Notes: generated from the letters alone by a model not told the origin. Positions 1 to 12,258 are shown, numbered from the stretch's first letter. The stretch: DNA of 64,000 nt from Selaginella tamariscina (GCA_003024785.1 PUQB01000064.1:434001-498000); one strand, 5' to 3'. Numbers and translations are program-made.

Positions 1-1167
1 TGTAAATAATGTATTAATTAAGTTAAATATATAATTAAATTTTAATTTCAATTTGATTATCATGTGAAAGTCAGAATCCACAGTGTAGGGTGAACTACTG
101 TGAAATGCACGGTCCTTGCATCATTTAACTATTGCTTCATATAGTGTCTTGTTAAAGATGTTGGTATATTTTGATTATTTCTCTATTTCTATGTTAAATT
201 CCAATAACTTTATAAGCTTTCACCATTTTGATAATACATATGTACATATTGTATAATCATTCACCTTGACATATACTTTATTGGTATACCAATCTCACTT
301 CCTTGCTTGATTAAGAGCAAGTCCAAACTCCACCGTTGATGGGCACTAGATTAAGGGTGTTATCTAACACACTTATTTATTATGGGTTCATGTTTATTAT
401 GGGCTCCTGAAGCAATTGTTTGATTTGCTTAAACACATATAACAGCAATGTTTCTTGGCCTTTGTAAACAAGAATAATCATAATATATATATATGTGAAG
501 GTTAAACGACCCGAAGATAACTCTCAAGGGACAGTCGTTAGGAGGAACCCATCATCATCAACCCTAAGGGGGGAGATGAGGCTCAAAATGCCCACAAGAC
601 ATGGACCAAGGATCCAAAGATGGGACGAGAGAGGTTTAATGTCTTCACTATATATATTATCATATTGTTATATTTAAATATAAGGCATACCTTGATTTGA
701 TGTTTAGGTGGACAATATTAAACACATAAAAATTAATTTATGTAATTAAATATATTACTTGGGTTGGCCACTAATATAAAAATTCTCCCTTGTTGAGAAT
801 TCGGCACTTGACTTTCTTCATTATTTTCAATATTAATATAATCATCTTCCAACCCCATCTTTTAATTTAAAAAATAATTAATAAGTGGTAAAAGAAAAAC
901 TCAAAACAAAGAATTGCACATTAATTTACTGATGGAATATTTATAATATGCCAAGATAGGGTGAGGGATTTTAGCATTCACAACATCTTTGAAAATAAAA
1001 TTAATTCGGACACCCTTTTAATTTCCTAAAATCGAAGCTGCATTCTCTGGCAGTAGTTACATGTGAAAGCCTTAAACTAGTAAATCTAGTGGAAACTTAG
1101 CCTTAAACGTATTATATTTTTTCGATAGGCATATTGTTCCTTGTATGTATCTCTTAATATTTAAGTT
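1..1167. other. AT-rich intergenic DNA
   Basis: I see no gene, RNA or recognisable transposon here. The only open frame (495-677) is short and has no recognisable motif. The stretch ends at the left LTR of the gypsy element that begins at 1168. Confidence 0.6.
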
Positions 1168-1280
1168 TGTAAAATCCACGTGTACGACTACATGTCACAT
1201 ACTATTATTAGCATAGTGAATTTTGATAGCCGTCGGATTGAATTCAATTTGGACCACTCGCTCTATTTCGAGCTCTTGCA
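1168..1280 (+). repeat. E1 5' LTR
   Basis: Starts TGTAAAATCCACGTGTAC and ends CA just before a primer-binding-like site. It aligns by eye with 5762-5873 (shared TCCACGTGTAC, TATTATTAGC and ATTCAATT blocks). Divergence between the two is high, so the insertion is old. The right edge is set by the TGGTGGAG motif that follows. Confidence 0.75.
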
Positions 1281-1281
1281 T

Positions 1282-1292
1282 TGGTGGAGGTG
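1282..1292 (+). promoter_or_regulatory. E1 primer-binding site (tRNA-Ala type)
   Basis: TGGTGGAGGTG lies one base after the LTR. It complements the 3' end of a plant tRNA-Ala (…CATCTCCA plus CCA) with one mismatch. E2 has the better match at the same place. Confidence 0.6.
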
Positions 1293-1439
1293 AGGGGCAC
1301 CTCTAATTATCTCTATGGAGTGCTCTGATTTGTGTCTTTTTATCGATTTTCTTTGTCTTCTTAGGTCTAGCTTTTCCATTGTGTAGATCTATTCCTTTCT
1401 TATGATTTTGTCTTTTCTTCATTGATCCACAAGAGGCAA

Positions 1440-2345
1440 ATCCCTTGTCTGTGGAGCAGTTACTCATGCAGTTGTTGGATGCCATGCGTATGCAATTGAA
1501 CAATCATTCTCGTGATGGCAGCATTCACAGTCCAGGGTACTCCTCCTGCTCATGTTGCAAACCCCCGTTGATCCGGATTTCTTTCGTGAAATCCTGGAGA
1601 TGATGTGTACCATTGGTTTGACCACTTCATTGTGGTTGCCACATATCATTCGTGGGACGGTGCTCAGTGTTTGCGCGAGTTTCCTACTTGTCTTCAAGGG
1701 ACGGCGTTGCAGTGGTACAATGGTCTGGACGTTGCAACTCGTGGAGTATTCTTCCAGAGATCTTCAAACGTGCATTTGGGCATGCGGACGACTGTGATGA
1801 TGCTTTTCAGCAGTTGCATCGTATTCGTCAGGAGCCATCTGAGTCGGTGATGCAGTTTGGTGTTCGCTTTCGAAGCCTTTTGCTGCGTGCAGAACCTAAC
1901 ATGTCGGAACGCATCAAGTTAGGTATGTTGTGGCCAGCACTTCGTCAAGACCTTGTGGGGCTTGTGCATGCACTAGCTCCAGTGACTCTTGACGATGCTT
2001 TGAGGCTGGCACAACGATATGAGTCGTCACCTCTCCCACTTGCCCTTCACGTGCTCTCGTTCCACTTCATGTTGGGGATGGACCTGCTCCGATGGAGGTT
2101 GAGGCTGTTGCCTCGTGTACCAGCACAAGGTGGGCCCGTGGACGAGGACGTGGACGTGCAGTTCGTTGTTGGGCGTGTGATGAGGTTGGACACACGTATC
2201 GGCGCTGTCAACGGTTTCCCGATTGGCGTCCCCCATTTCCAGGATGGAGGCCATGGCATCAACAACGTCCGGTTGGTGCTGCTGCAGTGGAAGGTTGTGA
2301 TGCGGTGGATCTTCCGGGAAACGACGAATCGCACGAGTAGAGGAG
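1440..2345 (+). pseudogene. E1 gag (nucleocapsid precursor), frameshifted
   Basis: Capsid-type gag recognisable in pieces over three frames. A segment near 1605-1740 reads LQGTALQWYNGL, the usual retrotransposon gag core. It continues after a frame change with QEPSESVMQFGVRFRSL, then, after another, with a basic RG-rich stretch and one CX2CX4HX4C zinc knuckle (CWACDEVGHTYRRC, about 2158-2199) that would bind element RNA. At least two frameshifts make it non-functional as read. Confidence 0.7.
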
Positions 2346-2449
2346 GGTCCTCGTGCGAATAAATTAGTGACCCCTCCATCTTTCTTTCGGGAGTATCATC
2401 AAGGGGTTCACTCGGCACCAAATCATCCGGTTTTCACTTTTCAAGCTCG

Positions 2450-2760
2450 TTTAATCACATGCCACGTCCTGTTTTCCTTTCAGTGTTGGTGGATACAGGT
2501 TCAAGTTTGTCCTCTTTTTCAATCTGTTGCTACACGTTGCAGCCTTCATTTGCGTCGTGCGGTAGAACCAGTCTTCATTCTGTACGGCAACGGACATACT
2601 CATGCTTGTTGGACATTGTTGTTCGTGTGGATGATTGTGAGCTCGAGCTTCAATCTTTGCGGGTGGTGCCGAGTCAAGCTTTTCACCTTATTCTTGGTAT
2701 GGATTGGTTAACTCGCAATCATGCCAAGTGTGACTTTGAAAAGTCTCCCCCTTGTTTGAC
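2450..2760 (+). pseudogene. E1 aspartic protease domain
   Basis: Contains the retroviral-type active site LVDTGSS near 2485 and the downstream LILGMDWL signature near 2690-2710 typical of Ty3/gypsy proteases. It would cut the Gag-Pol polyprotein. It sits between gag and RT as expected, but the joined frame is not continuous on either side. The 130 bp after it are T/C-rich and carry no recognisable domain. Confidence 0.7.
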
Positions 2761-2899
2761 TCTCCCTCGTCTTTTCTTCCATTCCTCTTACTTCTATTCC
2801 ACTTCGTCCATCTGCTTCCACCTCTGCTTCCATCACTTTTGTCTCACCCTTATTTCCAACCATTTTCCCTTCATGCTCTTCCTTTTCTTCTTTGGATCC

Positions 2900-3540
2900 A
2901 TCAGATGATCGTCGTGCTGTAGTTGTTGATCAACTCAAGAAGGAGTATGCTGATCTTTTCAACTTCGACTTGTCATCTGGGGCCAAGATTGCGACACGCC
3001 ACCCTATTCCAACTGGAGATGCTAGGCCAATCAAGGTACCTGTTCGGCGTCATCACCAAAGGAGCTCAAGATCTTACGAGCGAATGTCAAAGAGATGTTG
3101 GAGAAGGGTGTTATCCGAAACTCGAAGTCCTTGGGCGTGCGAACCTCACCTTGTGACGAAGCCTGATGGGAGCGTTCGATTCTGCATTGACTATCGCCCA
3201 TTAAATGAGGTAACCGTCTCAGATGTGTACCCACTTCCTCATACTGCAGACCTTTTGGATCGATGGGGCGGAGCCGTTGGTTCACCAAGTTAGATCTCGC
3301 ATCTGGATATTGGCAAGTTCCGATGGCTGACATGGACATTCCCAAGACTGCTTTTCGGACACCATTTGGCCTGTACGAGTTCTTGGTGATGCCTTTCGGT
3401 TTGAGCAATGCTCCAGCAACTTTCCAGCGTATGATGGACGAGGTTCTTTGCGACATGCCGGAGGTGACTGCCGATTTCATCGATGATGTTTTGATCCATT
3501 CATGGAACGTGGGAGGAGCATGTCGGTGATGTACGTAAGG
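2900..3540 (+). pseudogene. E1 reverse transcriptase domain, broken
   Basis: The N-terminal RT part (polyprotein residues around ATRHPIPTGDARPIKVPVRR) is in one frame to about 3050. The rest resumes in other frames with FCIDYRPLNEVT, KLDLASGYWQVP, AFRTPFGLYEFLVMPFG and the catalytic motif FIDDVLIHS near 3476. The usual YxDD is F-I-D-D here, as F-V-D-D in E2. Several frameshifts are present. Confidence 0.8.
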
Positions 3541-3559
3541 TTTTGGATCGCTGCGGGAA

Positions 3560-4190
3560 GTTGGTTTGAAGTTGAAGCCATCTAAGTGTGTGTTTGGATC
3601 AAAGGACACCACTTATCTGGGTTATCGCATTTCACGTGAAGGTTTGCAAGTCGATCCTGACAAACTAGTTGCAGTTTTGAAGTTCCCTACGCCAAAGTGT
3701 GTGAATGATGTGCAACGCTTTCTTGGCAAGGTACAATATCTGGGTCGTTTTGTGGATCATCTTTCAGATCGTACTGCACCGTTGCGCGCGTTGTTGAAAT
3801 CGTCAATGACTTCTTTTGTTTGGTCTAAGGATTGCAAGCAGGCATTTGCAGATCTCAAAGAGTTGTTGACGACTCCTCCAGTTTTGGCGTACCCGGATTA
3901 CACCCGTCCTTTCATCTTGCGTGTAGATGCTTCTGACATCGGCCTCGGGGGTATTGATGCAGGAGAGTACGAGTGTTCCTGGCCAACGACATCCCATTGC
4001 GTACATCAGCCGTACATTGCAGCCAGCAGAGGTGAATTACTCCACGACAAAAAGGAGTGTCTAGCAGCAGTTTGGGGTTTTGAGAAGCTCCATGCCTACT
4101 TGCATGGTTCGCGTTGTTGGAAGGTGATCATGCAGCAGTCACTTCGTTGTTGAAGCGGAAGAATTTGATTGGGTACTGCTCGGTGGGCCT
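3560..4190 (+). pseudogene. E1 RT thumb and RNase H domain
   Basis: Open from 3566 to about 4150: KCVFGSKDTTYLGYRISREG and FLGKVQYLGRFV (RT thumb and connection), then VDASDIGLGG, the start of RNase H with its first catalytic Asp, and an AAVWGFEKLHAYLHG block. RNase H degrades the RNA strand during reverse transcription. A frame change near 3955 damages the domain. Confidence 0.75.
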
Positions 4191-4539
4191 TGAAACTTCA
4201 AATTTACGACTTTGAAGTTGTTCATCGTCCAGGAGTTCCATGGCTGATGCTGATGCTCTTTCTCGGGCTCCTCTTCCACCTTCTCTCTCTTCTGTTGCCC
4301 CAGAGGAACCAGTTGTTCCAGCTTCAGTGGACTTTTTGGATGAAGATTCCGTACCATCAGCAGTTGCTGTGCTTGACGTTCAGTGTCCGCAGAATGCAGA
4401 GTTAGATTTGCCGTCTTTGGATGAGGTTCGGGAAGCTCAAAAGGTTGAGCCGTGGATTCGAAGGCTTCGTGATGGGTTTGAGAATCCTGCATCACTTGCT
4501 GATGACTTGCCTTTCAGGCATTTACATTCAGTATCGCCT

Positions 4540-5740
4540 TCAGGATGACCTTCTTTATTTTGTGGGGACTGATCCAGATGATCCTTTGCGGTTGGTGGTG
4601 CCTTCAATCTTCATTCCACGCTTCCTCCATGCTTACCATGACTCTCCTATTCTTGGCGGGCACATGGGACATCGTCGGGTGATGGAGAAGCTGCAGATCT
4701 TTCTATTGGCCGGAGTTGCGAGGAGATGTGATTCGGTATGTGCGTAGCTGTGTGTGGTGCCAAGCTCGCAATACTCCCCCATGTGCTTCGGAAGGACGGT
4801 TGGAGTCAATTGCAGTTTCTCGTCCGTTTGAATTGGTGGCATTTGATTTGATGGGACCTTTTCCGCGGTCAACTGCTGGTAACGAGTACGTTATTATTGC
4901 TTCTGATTACCTAACTCGTTGGGTAGAAGTTGGTGCTCTTGCTAGTGCGACTGCTTCTGCTGTTGGTCAGTTTCTCCTTAATCGGGTCGTGTTTCAGCAT
5001 TCTTGTCCGGAGCGAATTCTCTCGGATAATGGTCCTGCATTTATGGCTGAGGCATTTCATGTTTTGAATCTCGACTAGGGATACGCCACACTTTCACAAG
5101 TGCTTATCATCCTCAGACAATGGTTTAGTGGAACGGCTCGTCAGAACCTTCAAGGGGATGATCGCAAATATGTGAACTTTCAACATTCAGATTGGGATGG
5201 TTATCTGCATCTCTCCGATATGCTTATGTCACTTGAGTACAAAGTTCATTGTACTTCCCCATATAAGCTTTTATGGTCATGACCCGGTGTTGCCAATGAA
5301 GTTGGGTTTGCCTTCTCGGTTACCGTGAGCTACTAATGCTAAGTCATGGGATCGGTATCTAACGAGCATTGTTCCATTGGTTCATGTGGAGTTAACAGAA
5401 CACTTGGGCCGTGTACAAGTAGGACAACAACAACGCTACAACTCGCACCATCGTTCTCTTGCAGAGTACAAGGTTGATGAACTAGTGTTAAGTTGATGAA
5501 CTAGTGTTGGTTCATTTTCCCAAGTTTATGATACGTGGTTTAATTAAGAGTTTCCTTCCTTAGTGGAAAGGACTGTATCGAGTGCTACGGCAAGTAGGGC
5601 CGCATGTTTATGAGGTTCGACACAACATTCAACCCGATCCTCGGAGATTGTACATGTGCAACGGGAACAAGTTGTGCCGCCTACATATTCACTAGTGCCT
5701 CCTCTTGATGTTCCGGGCCCATCTATAAGAGAACCCTAAC
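4540..5740 (+). pseudogene. E1 integrase, degraded at its C-terminus
   Basis: Zinc-binding segment near 4620-4770 (HMGHRR … FYWPELRGDV … CVWC, with a frameshift inside). The catalytic core follows, with FDLMGPFPRS (first D) and ERILSDNGPAF (second D), open to 5078. After that the frame fails repeatedly; fragments related to the E2 integrase C-terminus can be followed to about 5700. A purine-rich tract (GAGGAGGAGATGA) just before 5762 is the likely polypurine tract. Confidence 0.75.
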
Positions 5741-5761
5741 CAACTTACGAGGAGGAGATGA

Positions 5762-5873
5762 TGTAAGATCCACGTGTACAGCTGCATGTGCATATATTAT
5801 TATTAGCGTAGATAGATTTTGATTGGATTCAATTAGGGCTTCTGAACTAATGGATATATATTCCGATCTCTCA
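5762..5873 (+). repeat. E1 3' LTR
   Basis: Starts TGTAAGATCCACGTGTAC directly after the purine tract and aligns with 1168-1280. The right boundary is approximate, because the last 40 bp are diverged. Confidence 0.65.
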
Positions 5874-6082
5874 TAGGTTCATTATTTATCATATAATAAT
5901 GATAATTTATGATATAATTCAAAATAGCATGCCAATTTATGATATATTGAAAATGTACATAATACAATGTAGCAGTATATTTGACTATAAGCAATGTGCA
6001 CAGTTAGGGTTGGGTGGAGAATTTGCAGAATGCAAGCGGCATTTCGGTGGTGAATTGAGCCGAAACCAAAGAAAAGATTGGA
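5874..6082 (+). promoter_or_regulatory. CFAP58 upstream region with a telo-box
   Basis: About 210 bp separate E1 from the CFAP58 start codon, so the promoter is either very short or overlaps the old LTR. TTAGGGTTGG at 6004 (AACCCTAA on the other strand) is a telo-box-like motif 79 bp before the ATG; similar motifs lie near the B55/TPR, RAD21 and RNMT/PPR starts. Confidence 0.4.
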
Positions 6083-9000
6083 ATGGCGGACATAGATGAT
6101 GAGGATGCAGCAAAGAAGGAGAAGATTAGGCATGACTCGTCCATGGGAGGGTTCGAATTGAAGGCATTCGAAGCCTTGGAGAGGGACTTTCAGGAGGTAA
6201 ATTGCTTCCTTGAAAATGACAAGGAACTGGGCCGTCCAGCTGCCTGTAGGTTTTGCAAGAATTACAAGCGGACAAATCTTTGGACCGCTTCCGTGTTGAA
6301 TACGAGAAACTCCACAGGGCATTGAAGAAGTCTCATGGTAACATTGCTACAATGTCTGGTCTCGAGTCAATTTAAGCCATGCATACTGTGTGTGTGCACT
6401 TCTTTTACATACACATTTAAATATGCATAATTACATATATTCAGCATATGACTGGAACACTTAACCGTTCTGATTCATGCGAGCACTTTTTGCATATTAC
6501 ACATTTTATATATATTATATTCTTGTCAATCTCAGGCTGAATATAGACGTTAGATATTTTACTAAACAACTTATTAGGACATTCTGTAGATATAAACTCA
6601 TTTTATTCTACAGAGAGCGAAAAGAGGCTGATAAAGAAGTGCAGGGAACTGAACACGGAAATTCTTGCAAATGCTTCCAAAGTTCAAAAATGCTCTCAAG
6701 CTCAACGAGGAGGACCAAAACACTATTCTGGCTCTGAAGAAAGAGATAGACAAAGCATGGAAAATGGTTGATGCATCCCAAGAGAAGGAAGCCAAGGCAA
6801 AGGACAACATCCAGTAAGTGGCACAGCATTCAATGCTTCTCAGCTTACTATGTACCCATGCAGGCAACTCAAAACCGAAATTGCAAACTTGAGTCAGATA
6901 GTTGAGCAAGGATGCGGCCTGAGTATGGGTCAGGAAAAGGAGGCAAGCAAGCAGCTGTGGCTAACAGAAGATATCTTATTTCTTACACTTGTTTTGCCTG
7001 CAGCTCAACGAACTTATGAAACAAAAAGAAGATCTGACATTGGAAAGAGATATGCAATTAGATCAGATAGTTCAGCTTCGAAAAGAGGTGACCGACTTAA
7101 GTGAGAAGCAGAAAATTGCAGAAGAGCAGAAGGTTGCAATGGAGCAGGAATTAGCCAGCCTTCGAGACCAGATTGCAACTAAGAAAGCTGAAAGTGAGAG
7201 GTGCGTCCCTTGTTCACTCTCTCAGGGAAATGGTCGCAGTTACACGCACAATGCAGAGAACAAAAGAAGAAGGAGAGAATGGAGAAGGACATCCGTGATC
7301 TGAAGACGTCTCTGGAGGCAAAACAGAATATCAGGGTTAAACAAGCCACACTTAGCGAAAGTGAGGAACAGGTTGCCAAGCTGGAGCTTGCCCTTCGAGA
7401 GCAGAGGCAAGCTACGGAGAAGGCCCAGAAGGAGCTCGACATTGTGACTCAGAAGGTTGCTTTCACTCTTGATCTCAACCACTGTAACAGTCGGAAGTAA
7501 TACCAGGTCACCAAGCTGCACGGGGATCTTGAAGAGCAAATACACGGAAACACGCAGCTTCTGGCTGAGAACAGTCAGAAACAAGTGGAGATGAAGCTCA
7601 AAGACGAGGAAATTCAAGTGCTCAAGGCGGAAATTGCACGGGTGAACAAGGTAATCCTTAAGAGCAAGGTTGAGGGTGTGACGTGATCACACACGCACGG
7701 ATGCAGATTCGGGAGGCGACTGTGAATAAGTTGAAAGGAGCAGAGAAAGCAAAAGAAGACGTTGAAAAGCAAAGGGACGATCTCAAGAATGACATAGCGA
7801 CTTTAGAACGTGAGTTGGAAGCGCAACGGAAGCTCACAGAACAAGAGCGTAAACGCCAGGAGGATTTGCTTCGTGAGCGGGATGTCCTCAACAAGTTGAA
7901 GACACAGGTACAGTGGTTGTCTCCTGTTCAACCGCATATTGGAAGATGCATGTCCAAATCTTTTTAGGCCGAGACGGCTATAGAGAAGCAAAGTGATCTG
8001 GTTAAGATCAACGAAGTTGCGGTGCATAACTTGGAGATAGAAATACACGTACAGGCAATCATCTGCCAAGCAGGAGAAAGTGATACAACAATTAGAGAAG
8101 GAGCGCCAAAAGTACGGGGCAGAGGCGACTCAAGCTGGAGTGAAGTATATGCAGGTCTGCACCATGCTTTCTTCGCTATACTGTGGTTTGACTGTGTCTG
8201 CAGGCGTTGGATGAGGTTAAAGCGCGGGAGGTTACAATTATGGAACTACAGAAGAAGATAGCGGAGGCGGAGAACAAGTATAAGATCCAGCAGAACATGT
8301 ACGAGTCAGTAAGGAGCGAGAGGAACCTGTATAGTAAGAATCTTGTGGAGGCTCAAGACCAGATTGATGAGCTAAGGAGAAGGATCAAGATAATGAACCA
8401 CCAGATAGAACAGCTCAAGGAGGAAATAAATGCTAAGGATCAAGCACTTATGAAGGAACATGCGGACCATGCCAAGGTGAGCTTGGGTTGGTCATTGTTC
8501 TTTATGTCATTGTTGTGTTGACAGATTGAGAAAGAGAGGGAAGCATTGAAGCAAGACCTCAGTAAAGTGCATCAAGAGATCAGAGAAGCTGAAGGAGTCA
8601 TTGCATCGCATCTATCCACCATTGAGAATCTTAACCATATAATCTGTGAAGCCGACGACGAGCGGTTCCGGCAGAAGAAGGAACTGGATGTTATAAAGAG
8701 TGAGCGTGACATTCTGGGAACTCAGGTGATACCTCAGCAAACTTATTATTGTTACTTGCTTACACCGCTCTGCAGCTGATGCGGCGGAACGAGGAACTGG
8801 CATTACTGTACGAGAAAATAAAGATACAGCAATCCACACTGACCAAAGGGCAGGTGCAATACCGCTGTCGCCTGAATGAGTTGCGACTCTTGAAAATCAA
8901 GATAACAGACCTGAAGCGTGAACAGAGCATCTTGAAAGGCTCTGTCAACAATATTCAAGTTTTGAAACGAGAAGTCCATAACCTCAGTCGAGAGCTTCTG

Positions 9001-9754
9001 CAAGAGCGGACCAAGGTACTCAACTCAGTAGAGATTGATTTTGTGATCTCACTGTATGTGGTCGTTTCCACAGGTGAAAGCTCTGTCGGAAGAGCTAGAG
9101 AATCCTCTTAATGTGCATAGATGGAGACAGCTGGAGGGGACGGATCCCAGCGCATATGAGATGATCCTGAAAATACAAACCCTTCAGAAGCGGTTGATTC
9201 TGAAAACTGAGCAGGTGAGTCGCGCAACAGAGTTAATAAACAGAATGATGTTTGAAAAATGGATATAATTAGGTCGTTGAGAAGGATTTGCTAATCCAAG
9301 AGAAGGAGAAGCTTTATGTGGAGCTTCGCAATATATTAGCTCGTCAGCCGGGACCAGAGATGGTGGAGCAACTATCAGTATACTCCAAGAGTCTGAAAGA
9401 GAAAACAAGACAGATGAAGGCAATGGCATCTGAGTTGCACATGTATCAGGTGGTTGTTGTTGTTGCATGTGTGCATACGTGTCTACATATATATGTATTC
9501 GAACAACAGTTTGGTACAAATAAATATATATATACACACACATTCAAACAACACAGGGCCAAGCGTTTGGGTACAAATCGGAGATTGAGCAGCTCAAATG
9601 CGAAATTGACGGTGTAAAGAAGAAGTTTTTTGAGCACAAGAAGAGGGAGCAGCTGGACAGAGAGAGGAAGAAAGAGTTGGAATCCAATTTCTCTGCAGGC
9701 AACAATCCCCTCAACAAAGGCTTCTTGGGCGGAGGCTACAACTTGACTACTTGA
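6083..9754 (+). CDS. CFAP58: CFAP58, cilia- and flagella-associated coiled-coil protein
   Basis: Encodes a long coiled-coil protein of the motile flagellum; in a plant this means swimming sperm. I infer 15 exons: 6083-6196, 6250-6337, 6614-6813, 6864-6942, 7004-7200, 7257-7455, 7507-7650, 7707-7907, 7968-8154, 8204-8476, 8525-8725, 8776-9015, 9074-9214, 9273-9449, 9557-9754. They total about 878 residues, against 872 for human CFAP58. Family landmarks are AWKMVD, QGCGLSMGQ, YESVRSERNLYSKNLVEAQD, ENPLNVHRWRQLEGTDP, TLQKRLILKTEQ and LARQPGPEMVEQL. Intron phases agree throughout. Most introns are about 50 bp; the intron after exon 2 is 276 bp and the one after exon 14 is 107 bp. The intron at 6943-7003 uses a GC-AG donor. 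Two net single-base shifts occur inside conserved parts: an A5 run at 6686-6690 in exon 3, and about 8057-8066 in exon 9. They are either assembly errors or decay. Confidence 0.9.
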
Positions 9755-9848
9755 TAAAGGAGTGTTAATAGATTATTTTTTCCCATAAAAATCTAGCTAC
9801 AAAGAATGGTTTGCTTGCTTGGTGCTTATTGCAACGACTCTCTGCAAA

Positions 9849-12258
9849 CTAAGCATAATACATGTACAGGCTGTTCGAGGCGGCGCATGCAATGAGATTT
9901 GCATTGGGATGCCATGCCAGATGCAACAACTTTGACGAGAAGTCGTAACTACCGTTCATCTCGGCTCCAGATGCCCCTCCATTCTCTGCACTCAAATCCA
10001 TATATATATATATGCAAAATACAAAACAATCGCATTCGCCCCTACCTCGACGGTTGTCGCGCCGCGGTCGGGCTAGAGCAGGGAAGCGACTGAACCTGCT
10101 TGGCGTTTGTGCCAGCCGCCTGAAAATAAATAAGTTCAATCCACTTAAAACCTCACGTCCTCTGTTTACCTGTTTGGCGTCCTAGTGCACTCTAGAGTCG
10201 TTGCTTCCTCGCTACCAGGGCTTACGCCAAACACGCGGAACAGATTACTGACACAACAGCAAAGCACATTTCACATACTCGAGTTGCTGCCACGAGCAGA
10301 CACGTACCTGTACGATCCCGTTGCTACTCGGAGGCCATCGCCACTTAGACAGCACTCGAACTTGTCAAATAAAGAATCGTTCTCGTACAAGTCAACTAAC
10401 TGCCATCAAAAACGCCGCTTCATGTGAAATACGCACATACACACACGGTACAAACCTGAGATCTCAAGTACTCGTGCACTTTAAAAGAGAGACTGGCGAA
10501 GATTCCATGTTCACATCCCATAGCTAAGCAAGTTATGCATCAGAAGGCTTGTTCATATTTGTTAAGTAGTCCGAACACGCGCACGGAGACACACACACAC
10601 ACAAGGGAGTAGAAGGCCAAACCTTCAAAGTCATGTAGTCACGGCTGAGAATGTAGCGTCCGCTGCGAGAGAATTTTATGTCCGATATAGAAGCAACAAT
10701 TTCTGTAAAAAACGACCTGGTTCCCGGCGCCTCCTGTTCCTCGAACCTGAGAGAACAAGAAAGAACTTCAGGAAAGAAAAAGAATCCACATCTTCACGCA
10801 GTCAGTGCTATTTAGTACGATATGATGGCTTCAGAATGACTTACAACTTGGCATGTCGATCGCATAGAGCTGATTGCCGCATGTCTATAAGACGAATGGT
10901 GCCTTTGGAACTGCTATAAGCTAATGTGTTGCAGTGAAAGGGGTGGAACTCAGCAGACGTTATCACCTCTGCATCAAGCTACTCCTCGTCAGATATAATG
11001 CATCTATCTACCACAAACCATTCTCTTTATCTTTTTTGTATTACGCTATAATATGCCTATGCGTGCCTAAGCTACAAGTCGTTATAAATGTAGAGTCGGG
11101 AGAAACAGAAGTTGATTACCTGTAAGGTCTTCCATGTTAGCTGGTTTGATATCAACAATGTTGAAACTAAGATCGCTATTCTCCATATTCCATAAGTTGA
11201 TTCTCAAATCGTCAGCAGAAATGTACGTTTCGCAATCACTGGTATGAAGGTAACGTCAGCCAACCGCTAAATAGTTATTAGAGAAAGAAAATTACCTGTT
11301 ATTTGAAATCGAATTTATATGGTATGTGTGGGCATTTGCATATACTCTTCTACATCTGGCAAAAGGTGCTGTGTCGGTATACGATACCTGCAGCTTAAAT
11401 CAGCAAATAGTAACAGCACATTACAGCAAGCCGGTACCTGAGGCAAGTGAAGGGAGGGAATCCCACCAGGAGGTATATCGAAATCTTGTGCACTATTCCG
11501 GATCATCGGTTCGGGTGGCTTTTGCACATTGAAGTTGCTAACCTTCTTGAGCTTTTTCTCTGTAATCTGCGTTATTGATGCATTAATGACATGAGCACTA
11601 ACTCAATAAGAGCATGGACCGTACCTTCCAAAGCTTGATAGTCTTGTCATTTGTTGATAAAACGAACCGAGCACCATTAGCCGTGTGACACCATCTGATC
11701 TTGTTTATCTTCTCCTCTATCTCAAGACTCTTGAGGTAGTCAAACTGAACAAAGCATAAAGAATGTAGTATCGAACAGAGTAAAAAGGGTAGAATGTTCG
11801 TGTACCTCTGGTTCGTGGCTCTGGAACTCAGTTGAGTAGCGATATTCTGGATGCCTAGGTATTGCAAGGTCAGTCTTTTCTAGTTCCTTGCGACTTCTTA
11901 TCTGCCAAAAGGATCTGTTAGACAGATGGAGACAATACGCTGGAGAGGTGCTCTCACCTCTCTGTCGTCGCTTCTGTCAAACAGAACAACACGGCCGCCA
12001 CGGTCCCCGGTTGCCAAATGGTCGCCCGTTTTGTCGAATTCAATTGCGGAGATAATGTCAACTGCAGCAGTTCAGTGTTTTTTTCTCAGAGAGATGGGCA
12101 ACGAAACAATTGGCTATACGGGAGTGAGAAATGTTGAGCGACATACCTTCTTGGATTTCTTCACCGGACACGCGCTCGCCAAACACCTGGGAGAAATTCC
12201 AGGACAAGCTGCTGGTGTCTGATGTGGAGGCGCCACTCGTGTTTCCTACACTAACCAT
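9849..12258 (-). CDS. PP2A regulatory subunit B55 (WD40)
   Basis: B-type regulatory subunit that gives protein phosphatase 2A its substrate choice; a seven-bladed WD40 propeller. I place 14 exons on the minus strand: 12258-12147, 12061-11958, 11901-11806, 11744-11625, 11566-11438, 11387-11296, 11238-11120, 10968-10845, 10746-10623, 10523-10456, 10399-10308, 10247-10170, 10119-10046, 9985-9849. The product is about 489 residues, normal for plant B55. Landmarks are [15 protein letters not shown] near the N-terminus, [87 protein letters not shown] and the terminal NSLYMYYA. Exon 10 lacks one base near 10482-10488 relative to the family (between VS and FKVHEYL), which breaks the frame as read. 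The stop is 94 bp from the CFAP58 stop (convergent). Confidence 0.9.

Larger units (their letters stand above)
1168..5873 (+). mobile_element. E1: decayed short-LTR Ty3/gypsy retrotransposon
   Basis: A gypsy-type element bounded by diverged copies of a very short LTR (about 112 bp each). Domain order is gag, protease, reverse transcriptase, RNase H, integrase, which is Ty3/gypsy order. All coding regions are broken by frameshifts, and the end of integrase (after about 5080) is degraded. It is an older relative of E2 at 17703-22288: LTR starts, PBS position and RT motifs agree. No clean target duplication is visible, in keeping with its age. Confidence 0.85.

Noticed and set aside
1303-1697. 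Minus-strand frames at the start of E1
   Set aside because: Shadows of the plus-strand gag leader with no homology.
10226-10247. A 22-nt micro-exon in B55
   Set aside because: A GTAAGC donor is present, but reading through to 10170 restores conserved B55 text (SEEATTLE) in phase.
6680-10490. Programmed ribosomal frameshifting in CFAP58 and B55
   Set aside because: No slippery heptamer plus structure is evident, and these families do not use it; indel error or mutation is simpler.
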